From NCBI RefSeq assembly GCF_041395345.1, contig NZ_JAWLAR010000005.1, positions 124,001-188,000 of the forward strand: a stretch of DNA of 64,000 nt, given 5' to 3'. Numbering within the stretch: the first letter of the stretch is position 1; each line of letters opens with the position of its first letter. The notes under the pieces are model-generated. The model was not told the origin of the DNA, did not search any database, and saw nothing but the letters and a program-made list of their open reading frames with translations. Positions 1 through 8,853 of the stretch are shown piece after piece. The stretch is from Dokdonella sp041395345. GTDB lineage: Bacteria > Pseudomonadota > Gammaproteobacteria > Xanthomonadales > Rhodanobacteraceae. Position numbers and translations under genes: made by a program.

Positions 1-1502
1 GGCTGGGCCACGCGGGGATCCTGATAGAGCTGCGCCGCGCGCTCGAGCAATTCGACGGAACGGGCCGATTCGCCGATATAGCGATAGGCCGTGCCGAGCA
101 CTTCCATCAACCGCGCCTTGACCCTCGGCGCATCCTCGAGTTCGGCATCGATTCGTTGCGCGCCCTGGTCGAGAACTTCGCGAGCACTGATAGTCCGATC
201 CTGCTTGGACTTTGGATTCGATACATTGAATACCGAGACGAGAAAGTCGCTGACCTGCTCGGCTGTCTTCGCCTGGGTCTTCGCTTCCTGTTCGGCATTG
301 AGCGCGCGATCTCGCTCGATCGCGAGTTGCCAGGTGAATGCGGCGGCCAGGACCAGGACCGCGGCCATCGCTGCAAACGCAGGCCAACGCCTGCGCATCA
401 GTCGACCGATGCGATAAGCGGCCGAGGACCGGCGAGCGGTAACCGGTCGCAACTCGATGTAGCGCTGAAGATCAAGCGCGAGCGCTTCTGCGGAATCGTA
501 ACGCTGGGCCGGATCGCTTGCGGTTGCGCGCTGCACGATCGCATCAAGATCGCCGCGCAGGCGTGAGCTCCAGGGCATCGCGTTGGCTAGATCGCTGGGG
601 CGTACGGCGGCCTTCCCGAGCAGCGTGATGGTGTGGTCCTGCGCATCCACGCGCGCACGTCGGCCTGCCAGCAATTCGAACAGGATCAGACCCAGCGAGA
701 ACACATCGCTTGCTGTCGTCACGACTTCGCCGCGCAATTGCTCGGGACTCGCATAAAGTGGAGTGACCCAGGCGCTGGCCGACTGCTCCTCGCGACCGCC
801 GGGTTGCTGGTCGAGCGCGCGCGCGATGCCAAAGTCCAGCAATACCGGCGTTCCATCGCTGCGCACCAGCACGTTGGACGGCTTCAGATCACAATGCACG
901 ACCAGACGCTGGTGGGCGAAGTGCACGGCTTCGCAAACCTTCTGGAAAAGCCTGATGCGGTCAAGAAGGTCAAGCGCATGATCGGCACAATAGCGTTCGA
1001 TCCGGATACCTTCGATGTGTTCCATGACCAGGTAGGGTTGCCCGCCCGGCGTTGCGCCGCCATCGAGCAGGCGTGCGATATTCGGATGCTGCAGCTTGGC
1101 CAGGATCTGCCGTTCGCGGGCAAAGTGCACGAAGGTCTGCGTATCGGGGATGCCGCGAATCAGCTTGATCGCAACGCGCTGATCGAAGTGGCCGTCGCTG
1201 CGCTCGGCGAGATAGACCGCGCCCATGCCACCGGTGCCGATTTCCTCGAGCAGGCGCCAGGAACCAAGCATGTCCCCGACACCCAGCTCGGCATCACCCT
1301 GGGCCGCGCCATCCGCTCGCGCTGACTGGCCGTCGACCCAGGCCGAAGTCTCGGCATCGGCAACCAACAGCGAATCAACTTCGGCGATCTGCAGCGGATC
1401 GGCGCCCAATTCGAGCATGCGCGCATGACGCGCGGATTCGGGAAGCGCTCGGACTGCGTCGAACAGGCGACGAATCGTGGCGCCGTGCTCGCTGTCGTTC
1501 AT
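1..1502 (-). CDS. Serine/threonine protein kinase with TPR-type C-terminus (partial)
   Basis: This is a membrane-anchored Hanks-type kinase that would phosphorylate unknown proteins on Ser/Thr. The start is the ATG at 1502, and about 500 codons run off the left edge without a stop. A 78-residue lead is followed by the kinase domain. It has a glycine loop GTGGMG (89-94), the ATP lysine in AIKLIRG (K113), the catalytic loop HCDLKPSN (203-210, D205) and DFG (D223). The usual HRD arginine is Cys here, so it is a non-RD kinase. One hydrophobic segment (about 361-381) follows, then a charged helical stretch and the start of TPR-like repeats (YRYIGESARSVELLERA). The C-terminus lies outside the window. 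Related bacterial kinases often sit next to an ECF sigma gene, but none is visible upstream. The ribosome binding site is weak, so the start is moderately certain. Confidence 0.9.
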   Translation of the reverse strand, partial: MNDSEHGATIRRLFDAVRALPESARHARMLELGADPLQIAEVDSLLVADAETSAWVDGQSARADGAAQGDAELGVGDMLGSWRLLEEIGTGGMGAVYLAERSDGHFDQRVAIKLIRGIPDTQTFVHFARERQILAKLQHPNIARLLDGGATPGGQPYLVMEHIEGIRIERYCADHALDLLDRIRLFQKVCEAVHFAHQRLVVHCDLKPSNVLVRSDGTPVLLDFGIARALDQQPGGREEQSASAWVTPLYASPEQLRGEVVTTASDVFSLGLILFELLAGRRARVDAQDHTITLLGKAAVRPSDLANAMPWSSRLRGDLDAIVQRATASDPAQRYDSAEALALDLQRYIELRPVTARRSSAAYRIGRLMRRRWPAFAAMAAVLVLAAAFTWQLAIERDRALNAEQEAKTQAKTAEQVSDFLVSVFNVSNPKSKQDRTISAREVLDQGAQRIDAELEDAPRVKARLMEVLGTAYRYIGESARSVELLERAAQLYQDPRVAQ

Positions 1503-1605
1503 CTATAGGGCCTGTAAACAGTAGGAGGTCGACAAAGCTATTCCTTCTCCCGCCAGCGGTAGAAGCACTGAGTTGATACATTTCCGGGGCCGAGTCGATA
1601 GTCCC

Positions 1606-3681
1606 CTATCTGACTCCAGAACCATCGAAAGTATCAGAGAACACCGGATCAACCCAGCCGCCCAGCAGTTCCCAGGCTGACTCCCCGAAACCTGCAGCAT
1701 GGCTGCCAGATTCAGGAACGATCTCAAATTCAAGCTGGCTGGCGCCGGGCAAGTCGGCGAGCAGGACTTCCTGCTCCTGCCATCGCCTCGCCCGATTGGC
1801 TGCTGCCGGTGGAAACCACCCGGCGCGAACACCGTTCACGCGGACTTCGGCCGCAGATGCGGAAGCAAGCGTACCGGGAATACCGTAGGCCGCATCGAAG
1901 GTACGACGCAATCGCAGCGGCCCGGCTATCTGGGGCGGAGTGAAGGCGAAGCGGCTGAGGCCTTCGCTGTAGCGGCAATCGAGTGCCGTGCGATTGCGCG
2001 GGGGCTCATTGGAGTACTGACCCGACTGGGTGGCGCAGTTGGCCCACGGTGATGCCTGATAGTGGTAGCGGGCTGCCTGTATTGCATCACCTACTTCGAA
2101 TCGACCGAGACTGACCGCCAGCGGCCGGCTGCCCTGATAGCGATAGACGACGCTGCGCAGACAAGTCGGTACGGGCAGCCCTGGCGAATAGCCGGCTTCC
2201 TGGGTCCAGCGGATCGAGCGCGAGTAGGCAATCGGATCGGTGGCAAGAATGCGGTACGCCGACGTAGTTCCATTGCCATCCGGATCGACTTCACTGGCCC
2301 CGGACAATGCCGAGGAAAACGCCCCGCCATCGAAATAGAAGCCGGCGTCAAAGAAATCTTCGACGCCGGTCCCGTACCAGACCGGTGTGATCGCGTCATC
2401 CAGCACGACGCGCTCGTCCCCTTCCAGATAGCCACGCGTTGCAACCCCGTCGGCCCGATAGCGCGCCGCCACGCCGACGATTTTTCCTGCACCGCGTTCT
2501 TCGAGCAATTCGAACTCGCCCGCATCGGTGCAACGATCGGCCAAGCTGGCGATGAACCGACCGGCGCTCGGCGGCACCGGCTCCGTATCGACGCTGAGAT
2601 CGCCGCTGACCGCTACGGCCGAATCGAGCGCAGGTCCTGCTACCAGCTCGAGGCTTGCGCCTTGCCGGTAGGGCATCGGCCACCATGAGTAGAGGCGTCC
2701 CACCGCATCCTCGCCAAAAAAGACGCTGCGCGTTTGCACGCTGGCCTGTTCCGGGGTCGCAAAGAAATCGGCCAATGGCATGTCCACAGCGATCTCGTCG
2801 TCGACCACCACACGCAAGTGAATGTGTGGGCGCCGGTCGATAGGAACCAGCATGCGAATGCCGCGCAACCAGCCACTGCCAGCGCGACTGGCCAAGGGCA
2901 ATGAAGCCCCGGGTTGCAGCGTGTCCTGGAACGCCTGCGGCGCAAGCATGGCGTTCCATGGATCGCCGCCGCGTTGATCAAGAAAATTTCGCCAGGCCGG
3001 AAAATCCTGCATCGGATTGAACGTGGCGATTTCGCTGCCGAACGGCAGGCGATGGGTGATGAACTGATACCAGAGCAAACCGAAATCATCGCCCGTGCAC
3101 GGATTCGCCCCGCTTTCGGCCCCGCTCAGACTGATCCGCAGCGACTGCGCATAAGCCATCGGCACGCGACTCACGAAGCCGCCACTCGAGCTGAAGCGAT
3201 CGGCCACCAGGGGGGGCGTAAAGGGCATCTTGCTGCCATCGAACAGGGAAGCCAGTGGCAGGTCGAGCTGAGGCTCTGCAGCACCGTCAAAACGGAACTG
3301 GATGCGGATTGCCGGATCGATGCAGGTGGAAACACCATTGCCTGTCGTCATCCAGAATCGGGTCAGGGCACCGGGGCCGCGCTCGTCGAGCACCACGACT
3401 TCGGCGCCATCGCGATACAGCCAGCGCAGCGGTGTCGGGTTGGCCTCAGGACTTTCGGGGCCCGCGTTGCTGCGATCGTAGCGACAGCCTTGTGGACAGT
3501 GGCTGGAGTGTTCCACGACACGGTCGGCGGCATCGAGGCTGGCCAGTCTTTGCGGCGACTGCCAGATTTCCCAAGGCAAGCCGAACGCTGGGCCAGGCGT
3601 TCCCATCAGGCATGCGAATGCGCTGGCGTACAGGAGCAGCCGTGCCCCACGATCCTGATCGACTGAAACCCGGAAAGCCAT
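1606..3681 (-). CDS. Secreted DUF2961 (GH172-type) protein
   Basis: This 691-residue protein has a hydrophobic N-terminal segment ending near GTPGPAFG that looks like a signal peptide, so it is probably exported. The body matches the DUF2961 family as I recognise it: DGAEVVVLDERGPGALTRFW near residue 90, and the family core GVEDFFDAGFYFDGGAFSSA in the middle. DUF2961 is now classed as GH172, whose known members act on fructofuranosides or D-arabinofuranosides. The substrate here is unknown. The C-terminus ends in a short acidic-aromatic tail, VFSDTFDGSGVR, after the last beta-rich domain. The ATG at 3681 is preceded by GAGGAAG at good spacing. The gene stands alone: 54 bases separate it from the bat operon upstream and 103 from the kinase downstream. 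The family call is fairly sure; the activity is inference. Confidence 0.8.
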   Translation of the reverse strand: MAFRVSVDQDRGARLLLYASAFACLMGTPGPAFGLPWEIWQSPQRLASLDAADRVVEHSSHCPQGCRYDRSNAGPESPEANPTPLRWLYRDGAEVVVLDERGPGALTRFWMTTGNGVSTCIDPAIRIQFRFDGAAEPQLDLPLASLFDGSKMPFTPPLVADRFSSSGGFVSRVPMAYAQSLRISLSGAESGANPCTGDDFGLLWYQFITHRLPFGSEIATFNPMQDFPAWRNFLDQRGGDPWNAMLAPQAFQDTLQPGASLPLASRAGSGWLRGIRMLVPIDRRPHIHLRVVVDDEIAVDMPLADFFATPEQASVQTRSVFFGEDAVGRLYSWWPMPYRQGASLELVAGPALDSAVAVSGDLSVDTEPVPPSAGRFIASLADRCTDAGEFELLEERGAGKIVGVAARYRADGVATRGYLEGDERVVLDDAITPVWYGTGVEDFFDAGFYFDGGAFSSALSGASEVDPDGNGTTSAYRILATDPIAYSRSIRWTQEAGYSPGLPVPTCLRSVVYRYQGSRPLAVSLGRFEVGDAIQAARYHYQASPWANCATQSGQYSNEPPRNRTALDCRYSEGLSRFAFTPPQIAGPLRLRRTFDAAYGIPGTLASASAAEVRVNGVRAGWFPPAAANRARRWQEQEVLLADLPGASQLEFEIVPESGSHAAGFGESAWELLGGWVDPVFSDTFDGSGVR

Positions 3682-3736
3682 GGCGCTTCAACTTCCTCAA
3701 TCTGCCGCGTGACCAGAATTGACCAAATCGCGAAGC

Positions 3737-5434
3737 TTAACTCTTGTTCTGGCGGGAATCCGGATACAGGGGAGGCAGTGCGGGCGTGTCAGTCTTTGCT
3801 GGCTTCTCGTCTTTCCAGTCGAAACCGCCGCGGAAAACAGAAACGAGCCGCGTGCTCAATCCGTCCAGGTTGACCCCTGCATATCGAACCCGCTGTAAAT
3901 CATCCAGCGCACTGCGTTGACGATCATCACCCAGCGCGTCTCTGAGCTCGCCGATATTGCGCACGCCGGATCGCTCACTGCGTGCCCAGGCGACAAGTGC
4001 GCGCTCGGCACCTACCAGATCACCCATTGCCGTGGCGCGCAGGAACGCACTGCGCCCCGGGGCACTCGCCGAGGCCGAAGACCTGGCCACGACAACGGCT
4101 CGGGTGCGCCGTGATCGCCACCACAGCGCGAGCGTGAGCAGCCACAGCGCAGCCAGCGCCAGCGCCAGCGAACGCCAGAAGCGCGCATCCGGGCCATCGC
4201 TTGCCGAAGGGTAGATGATCGGCGCGTCAGTGCCGCGCAAGCCACCCGGCTGCGCATTCGCGGCACCGGCGGCCGGCGGCTGTCCGCTCGCCGACGAAGT
4301 TCCGGGCAGCACGTTGATTTCGCGTGCGGGCAGTACGGATTTCTCGATCTTGTCGAGAGCCGTATTCCACCACTGCACTTCCACTTCCGGCAGGACCAGC
4401 TTTCCCGGCCGGGTTGGGACAATGGCGAACTTGCGCGTGCGTTCGCCGTACAGCCAGGTGCCGTCATCGCGCGTGCGCGTATCGGGCTTGTCCGGATAGA
4501 CTTCCGTGCCCGCCGGCGCCTTGATTTCAAGCTCGGGCAACTGCTCGAATCCGAGGCCTTGCGCTCGCAATTTAATGGTGCGCGTCACCGGATCACCGAC
4601 ACTGACTTCCGTCGGCAATTCGGTCTCGTCACTGATGCTCAGCGAAGCAGCAGGCAGCCACGGTGCACTGCCCCAACTGGCCGGTTTGGAACGAACCTCG
4701 AGTTCGACCGCGTCGGAACTGGCGCTGACGGATCGGCCACGCCTGAAGAAACCGGTCGGATCGGAGTTGTCCACGGCATTGCCGCGAAAGCGCAGCGCCG
4801 GGAGGCTCAGACTACCGCTCTGTTCCGGGGTCACTGCGTAGTTGCGCTCAAGCACCTGATAGCGGCGCTCGCCGAGCGTTGCCACGTACTGCTTGTCGCG
4901 CCCGAGTTTCTGCACGACGACGCCGCTGGCGGCCGGCTCGTCGAGCGATCCTTCGCTGAGGTTGACCGCGAAGTACAGTTTTACTGTGTAGCGCACCTGT
5001 TGCTGCACGTAAGGGGATACGGGATCCGCCGTCACCTCGATAAAGACATTGTCACCGGGCGTTCCCTGGGCAGCCGTGGCTGCGGGCAACACGGTGAGGG
5101 TCAGCGGCTCGGTGCTGGCCGAGCCAAACTTGAACGCTGGAATCGTCAGCACACCCGCCTGCCTGGGCTCCAGGCCGATCGCCCAGAGCGTCTTTGCCGA
5201 GGTCGACCCGTTGGTCATGCTGATCTGTCGGCTGGACTGCGTCCCCAGAGACGTGAACTTGTCGAGCAATACGCTGAAATCGGGCTCACCCGCGGTGCTG
5301 TCCTCGACTTCGACGTTCAGGGTCACCGTTTCACCCAGATGCATGCTGTCGCGATCCAGCCACGCACGTGCGCCACCCGCTGCTGACGCGAGTGGCGGCA
5401 GCAAGGTCAGCAGTGCTGCCAGGAACATCTTCAT
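3737..5434 (-). CDS. batD: BatD-family 'oxygen tolerance' protein
   Basis: This is the last gene of the MoxR/Bat operon. The start is the ATG at 5434, which shares a base with the TGA of the upstream VWA-TPR gene and has GGAGGTGG about 8 bases ahead. A longer in-frame extension upstream overlaps that gene and is rejected. The 565-residue product has a signal peptide (MKMFLAALLTLLPPLASAAGG), then beta-rich Ig-like regions typical of BatD (DRDSMHLGETVTLNVEVED; SPYVQQQVRYTVKLYF). A membrane helix follows at about residues 425-445 (LALALAALWLLTLALWW), with a cytoplasmic tail of about 120 residues. BatD is thought to hold a periplasmic face for the membrane VWA proteins BatA/BatB. The real function of the complex (oxygen or envelope stress) is unsettled. 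The family call is strong. Confidence 0.87.
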   Translation of the reverse strand: MKMFLAALLTLLPPLASAAGGARAWLDRDSMHLGETVTLNVEVEDSTAGEPDFSVLLDKFTSLGTQSSRQISMTNGSTSAKTLWAIGLEPRQAGVLTIPAFKFGSASTEPLTLTVLPAATAAQGTPGDNVFIEVTADPVSPYVQQQVRYTVKLYFAVNLSEGSLDEPAASGVVVQKLGRDKQYVATLGERRYQVLERNYAVTPEQSGSLSLPALRFRGNAVDNSDPTGFFRRGRSVSASSDAVELEVRSKPASWGSAPWLPAASLSISDETELPTEVSVGDPVTRTIKLRAQGLGFEQLPELEIKAPAGTEVYPDKPDTRTRDDGTWLYGERTRKFAIVPTRPGKLVLPEVEVQWWNTALDKIEKSVLPAREINVLPGTSSASGQPPAAGAANAQPGGLRGTDAPIIYPSASDGPDARFWRSLALALAALWLLTLALWWRSRRTRAVVVARSSASASAPGRSAFLRATAMGDLVGAERALVAWARSERSGVRNIGELRDALGDDRQRSALDDLQRVRYAGVNLDGLSTRLVSVFRGGFDWKDEKPAKTDTPALPPLYPDSRQNKS

Positions 5435-7377
5435 CACCCACCACCTCCGTCGCGCTGGCGACGTTCGTATTCGAGTTGGAACTTGCGCCGCAGCAGACCG
5501 CCCGGGTCGTCGGGGACACGCTGCAGCCACTGATTGAGGGCCTGTTCCTGTTCGCGCGCCGCTTCCTGCTCGGGGCTGGCCATCGGAACCGGCTGCTGAT
5601 CGGACTGCTGCCCGTCGATGGCCTGGTCCATGGCTTCGCTCAGCTGCTGCTTCTGCTGCTCCTTGCGAGCCTTTTCCTCGGCCTCTTCGGCCCTGGATTT
5701 TTGCTGCTCCGACTCGTTCGACGAGTCGCCGGGCTCGGGCTTGTTGTCTCCGGATTGTTCGGGCTTGCCCTCCTCCTGACCATCCTTCTGCTTGCCCTGG
5801 GCATCGTCTGACTGCGCGTCGTCCTGGTCTGCGTCTTTATCCTGCTTGTCGCCCTGGCTATCCTGTTGCTGATCGTCTTGCGGCTGACCGTCCTGCTGCT
5901 GTTCCGAATCCTGCTGATCGCCGCTGTCGTTGCTGTCCTGCTTGTCCTGCTTGTCCTGCTCCCCCTGCTGGCTTGAGGAATCCTGCTTGTTGTCTTGCTG
6001 CTCCTTCTGCTGGCGCTTGAGCCATTCTTCGACGGCCTGCTTGTTGGCCTCGGCGTCTTCGTTTGCGGGATCTGCCTGCAGGGCCTGTTCATAGGCCGCG
6101 ATGGCTTCTTCATACTTGCCTTCACGAGCCAGGGCATTGCCGCGGTTGTAACTGGCTTCGGAACCTTTCGCCTCGGCGAACGCCTGACTGGCGGCCTCAA
6201 AGTCTTCGGCTCGGTAGGCCGCACTGCCGCGCCACTCCGGATCTGCGGCCAACGACTGCGCGGTGGCAGCGTCCCCTTCCGCCAGCGCTTCAGCTGCACG
6301 CTGGTCGGGTCGCTGCCACAAGTCAGCCCATTCAAAAGCCTGTGCTTGCGGTACCGGGACATTCAGGGCCAGGGCAAGCACCATCATCCAGCCACGGCGA
6401 AATGCCAGCAATGCCAGCGGCACCAGCACGAGAACGAACCACGGGCCGCGGTCGAGGAAGTGCTCGCTGAGCGCATGATCATCGTCCACCTTTCTAGCCC
6501 CGGACTTGTCGCGCTGCACGTCAAGCAGATATTCGAGGTCGGATCCGTCCGTACTCATCCGGGCATAGCGACCGCCTCCGGCCTCGGCAAGTGCGCGCAA
6601 GCCGGCTTCATCCAGCCTGGGCAAGACGATGTTGCCGGCTGCATCCTGAAGGAATCCACCCTGCGGCAACGGTACTGGAGCACCAACGCCGCTGCCGATG
6701 CCCAGTACCGAAATGGTCAGCCCCCTGGCGTTTGCAGCCCTGGCCGCGGCGAGGGCACGATCACTGCTGCTGTCTGCAAGCAGGATCAGTTCACCCTGCG
6801 CCAGGCCAGCCTGCTCGACCAGTCGCTGGGCCTCTTCAATGGCGCGCTCGGTCGCGTTGCCGACGACCGGCATGACACCGGGGTCGAGCGCATCGATCAG
6901 GTTGCGCACGGTATTCACATCGTCGGTCAGCGGCGCGGCAACAAAGGCATCGCCGGAATACCCTATCAGTGCGGTCTGCTGGTCTCGACTGAGTTTGAGG
7001 ATGTCGTTGAGTTTGTAGCGGGCGCGCTCGAGGCGGGTCGGCTTGAGGTCGGCAGCCAGCATGGTGGGGGCCAGTTCGATAGCCAGTATGCGTGCCGCCT
7101 CGTTGCGATAGAGGGGCATCGACTCGCGCTCCCAGGCCGGTCCGGCCAGCGTCACGCAGCCCAGTGTCCAGATGACGGCTGCCAGCCAGACACCGCCATG
7201 GCGCGAGCGCTCGAGACTGGTTTCGACCAGATGTCGGAGAAGATGCGCATCAACGACGTTGCGCCAGTTTCCGGCCTCGCCTCGCACATGTCGCCAGGCA
7301 AGCCATGCCATTGGCAACAACGCGAGTGCGAGCAGACACCACGGACGCAGGAAGTGAAAGTCGGCCAGCGTACTCAT
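5434..7377 (-). CDS. batB: BatB/BatC-type fusion: membrane VWA domain plus TPR and Q/D-rich tail
   Basis: The start at 7377 overlaps the stop of the preceding VWA gene by 4 bases (ATGA), which suggests translational coupling. The 647-residue product begins with two membrane helices (about 15-28 and 63-80), then a VWA domain, another helix near residue 325, and a periplasmic BatC-like part. That part carries a TPR unit (YNRGNALAREGKYEEAIAAYE) and a long low-complexity Q/D/K/S-rich stretch of roughly 100 residues. The metal-ion site expected as DxSxS is ELAPT at residues 101-105, and the later TDG-like motif reads ADSSS, so metal binding is doubtful. The conserved DLKPTRLERAR that follows confirms the family. 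BatB and BatC are separate genes in some bacteria and fused here. The extreme C-terminus is rich in R/E/Q. Confidence 0.87.
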   Translation of the reverse strand: MSTLADFHFLRPWCLLALALLPMAWLAWRHVRGEAGNWRNVVDAHLLRHLVETSLERSRHGGVWLAAVIWTLGCVTLAGPAWERESMPLYRNEAARILAIELAPTMLAADLKPTRLERARYKLNDILKLSRDQQTALIGYSGDAFVAAPLTDDVNTVRNLIDALDPGVMPVVGNATERAIEEAQRLVEQAGLAQGELILLADSSSDRALAAARAANARGLTISVLGIGSGVGAPVPLPQGGFLQDAAGNIVLPRLDEAGLRALAEAGGGRYARMSTDGSDLEYLLDVQRDKSGARKVDDDHALSEHFLDRGPWFVLVLVPLALLAFRRGWMMVLALALNVPVPQAQAFEWADLWQRPDQRAAEALAEGDAATAQSLAADPEWRGSAAYRAEDFEAASQAFAEAKGSEASYNRGNALAREGKYEEAIAAYEQALQADPANEDAEANKQAVEEWLKRQQKEQQDNKQDSSSQQGEQDKQDKQDSNDSGDQQDSEQQQDGQPQDDQQQDSQGDKQDKDADQDDAQSDDAQGKQKDGQEEGKPEQSGDNKPEPGDSSNESEQQKSRAEEAEEKARKEQQKQQLSEAMDQAIDGQQSDQQPVPMASPEQEAAREQEQALNQWLQRVPDDPGGLLRRKFQLEYERRQRDGGGG

Positions 7378-8378
7378 GGGCGCACCCGCAGGTTCAGGCC
7401 GCGCGAGCGCATCCACGGCAGCGCCATGGCAAGCGCAGCAAGCAACATGGCCGCCGAAAGTGGCTGGAAATAGATTTCGTCAACCGGGCGCAGGGTCTCT
7501 TCATTGTCGGCAATCGGCTCGAGTTCATCGATCTCGCGATAGATGCCAGCCAGTTCGGCCGTGTCGCGGGCGCGAAAGAACTTGCCGCCTGTCTGTTCCG
7601 CCATCGACGTGAGCATGGCGACATCGAGATCCGCGGATGGATTCACCGTGCGGCTGCCAAACAGGCTGTTGACGCTGACCGACTCGGCACCGATACCGAC
7701 CGTGTAGATGCGCACCTTGTTGGCGACCGCGAGTTCGATGGCTTTCTGCGGATCCAGCTCGCCGGCGTTGTTGACGCCATCGGTCAACAGGATCAGCACG
7801 CGCTGGTCTTGCGGACGCTCCAGCAGGCGCTTGACGGACAGGCCGACGGCGTCGCCGATGGCCGTCTCGCGCCCGGCCAGGCCAATGGTGGAATCATCCA
7901 GCTGTCTGGCAACGGTCTTGAGGTCGAAGGTCAGCGGAGTCAGCAGGTAGGCGCGCGAGCCGAACAGGATCAAACCGACGCGATCGCCGACCCGGCGCTC
8001 GACGAAATCCGAGGCGATCATCTGCACCGTCGAAAAACGATCAGCCGCGTAGTTGCCGATCTGCATGTCCTCGATACTCATGCTTCCGGATGTATCCACG
8101 GCCAGCAGCAGGTCGCGTCCACTGCGCGGCACTTCTTCGGGTTCACCCAGCCACTGTGGCCTTGCCGCAGCGAGAACCAGCAGGGCCCAGGCCAGCAAGG
8201 CAAGAATCCGGCGCCAGTTGGAAACCGGGGAAGACTCGGCTGCCTGCGGCAGGGTCAGGCCCATGTGCGGCAATCGCAAGGCCGCGCTGCCCGCGTTGCG
8301 GGCGCGCGGCAACAACCATGCCGCCAGCAACGGCAATGGCAGAGCGATCAGCATCCATGGCCAGGCCAGCTCAAACAT
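7374..8378 (-). CDS. batA: BatA-type membrane VWA protein
   Basis: This 334-residue protein starts at the ATG at 8378, which overlaps the stop of the DUF4381 gene by 8 bases (ATGTTTGA). A longer upstream reading lies inside that neighbour and is rejected. It has N-terminal hydrophobic segments (about 8-22 and 58-72), then a VWA domain with an intact MIDAS (AVDTSGSM, D95-S97-S99), GDRVGLILFGSRAY and LTDGVNNAG. A C-terminal helix (LSAAMLLAALAMALPWM) closes the protein. This is the standard layout of BatA/aerotolerance proteins, in which the VWA domain sits between membrane helices. With an intact site here and a degraded one in the next gene, the two VWA subunits are probably not equivalent. 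Expression is likely coupled to both neighbours. Confidence 0.9.
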   Translation of the reverse strand: MFELAWPWMLIALPLPLLAAWLLPRARNAGSAALRLPHMGLTLPQAAESSPVSNWRRILALLAWALLVLAAARPQWLGEPEEVPRSGRDLLLAVDTSGSMSIEDMQIGNYAADRFSTVQMIASDFVERRVGDRVGLILFGSRAYLLTPLTFDLKTVARQLDDSTIGLAGRETAIGDAVGLSVKRLLERPQDQRVLILLTDGVNNAGELDPQKAIELAVANKVRIYTVGIGAESVSVNSLFGSRTVNPSADLDVAMLTSMAEQTGGKFFRARDTAELAGIYREIDELEPIADNEETLRPVDEIYFQPLSAAMLLAALAMALPWMRSRGLNLRVRP

Positions 8379-8853
8379 GAACCTTCCTGTTTTCGAGTAG
8401 CCGCTGCAACCATCGACGCGCCAAGTCGAGCAGGGCATCGGCATCAACGTTTGCGGCACGCTGGTAAGGCCCTTCGAGCAAGACCCGCCCGACACCCTTC
8501 GTGAAATCGTCACCGCCCAGAATCGAATCGAGAAAATCCAGCCATGCTGCGCCACGCAGGGCTGGTGCGGCCGGATCAAGCAATCGGCTGGCACGCCGCA
8601 GCAATTGCGATACCTCGGTGGAAAGGCGCAGTGCGTCAGTTGTTGCGGAATATTCGGCGGCAATCCGGTCCAGTTCGGAGGTGACGCGCTGTCGCCATCG
8701 GCGTCGAGCCAGCCGGCGCCGCATCCAGACGACCGCCATGACAAGCAGTCCAAGACTAAGCAGGGCCAGCAACCACCAACCGGGCGCCGGCGGCCACCAG
8801 GAAGGATCCGCAGGCAGGTGAATGTCTCGCAGTTCGGGGCCAGATTCGCTCAT
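8371..8853 (-). CDS. DUF4381 family membrane protein of the Bat operon
   Basis: This 160-residue protein starts at the ATG at 8853, overlapping the DUF58 stop by 4 bases (ATGA). It opens with ELRDIHLPADPSWWPPAPGW, the conserved DUF4381 opening that ends in a Trp/Pro-rich stretch, followed by one membrane helix (WLLALLSLGLLVMAVVWM). A cytoplasmic, Arg-rich helical domain of about 110 residues follows (LRRASRLLDPAAPALRGAAWLDFLD). DUF4381 proteins are regularly found between DUF58 and BatA genes in proteobacterial MoxR operons and probably act as a small membrane subunit. No catalytic motif is visible. Alternative upstream starts would overlap DUF58 heavily. Confidence 0.85.
   Translation of the reverse strand: MSESGPELRDIHLPADPSWWPPAPGWWLLALLSLGLLVMAVVWMRRRLARRRWRQRVTSELDRIAAEYSATTDALRLSTEVSQLLRRASRLLDPAAPALRGAAWLDFLDSILGGDDFTKGVGRVLLEGPYQRAANVDADALLDLARRWLQRLLENRKVHV

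Noticed and set aside
5995..7473. Plus-strand open frame of about 490 codons opposite the Bat genes
   Set aside because: It lies fully antisense to well-recognised VWA/TPR sequence, shows no family motif, and is expected in GC-rich DNA.
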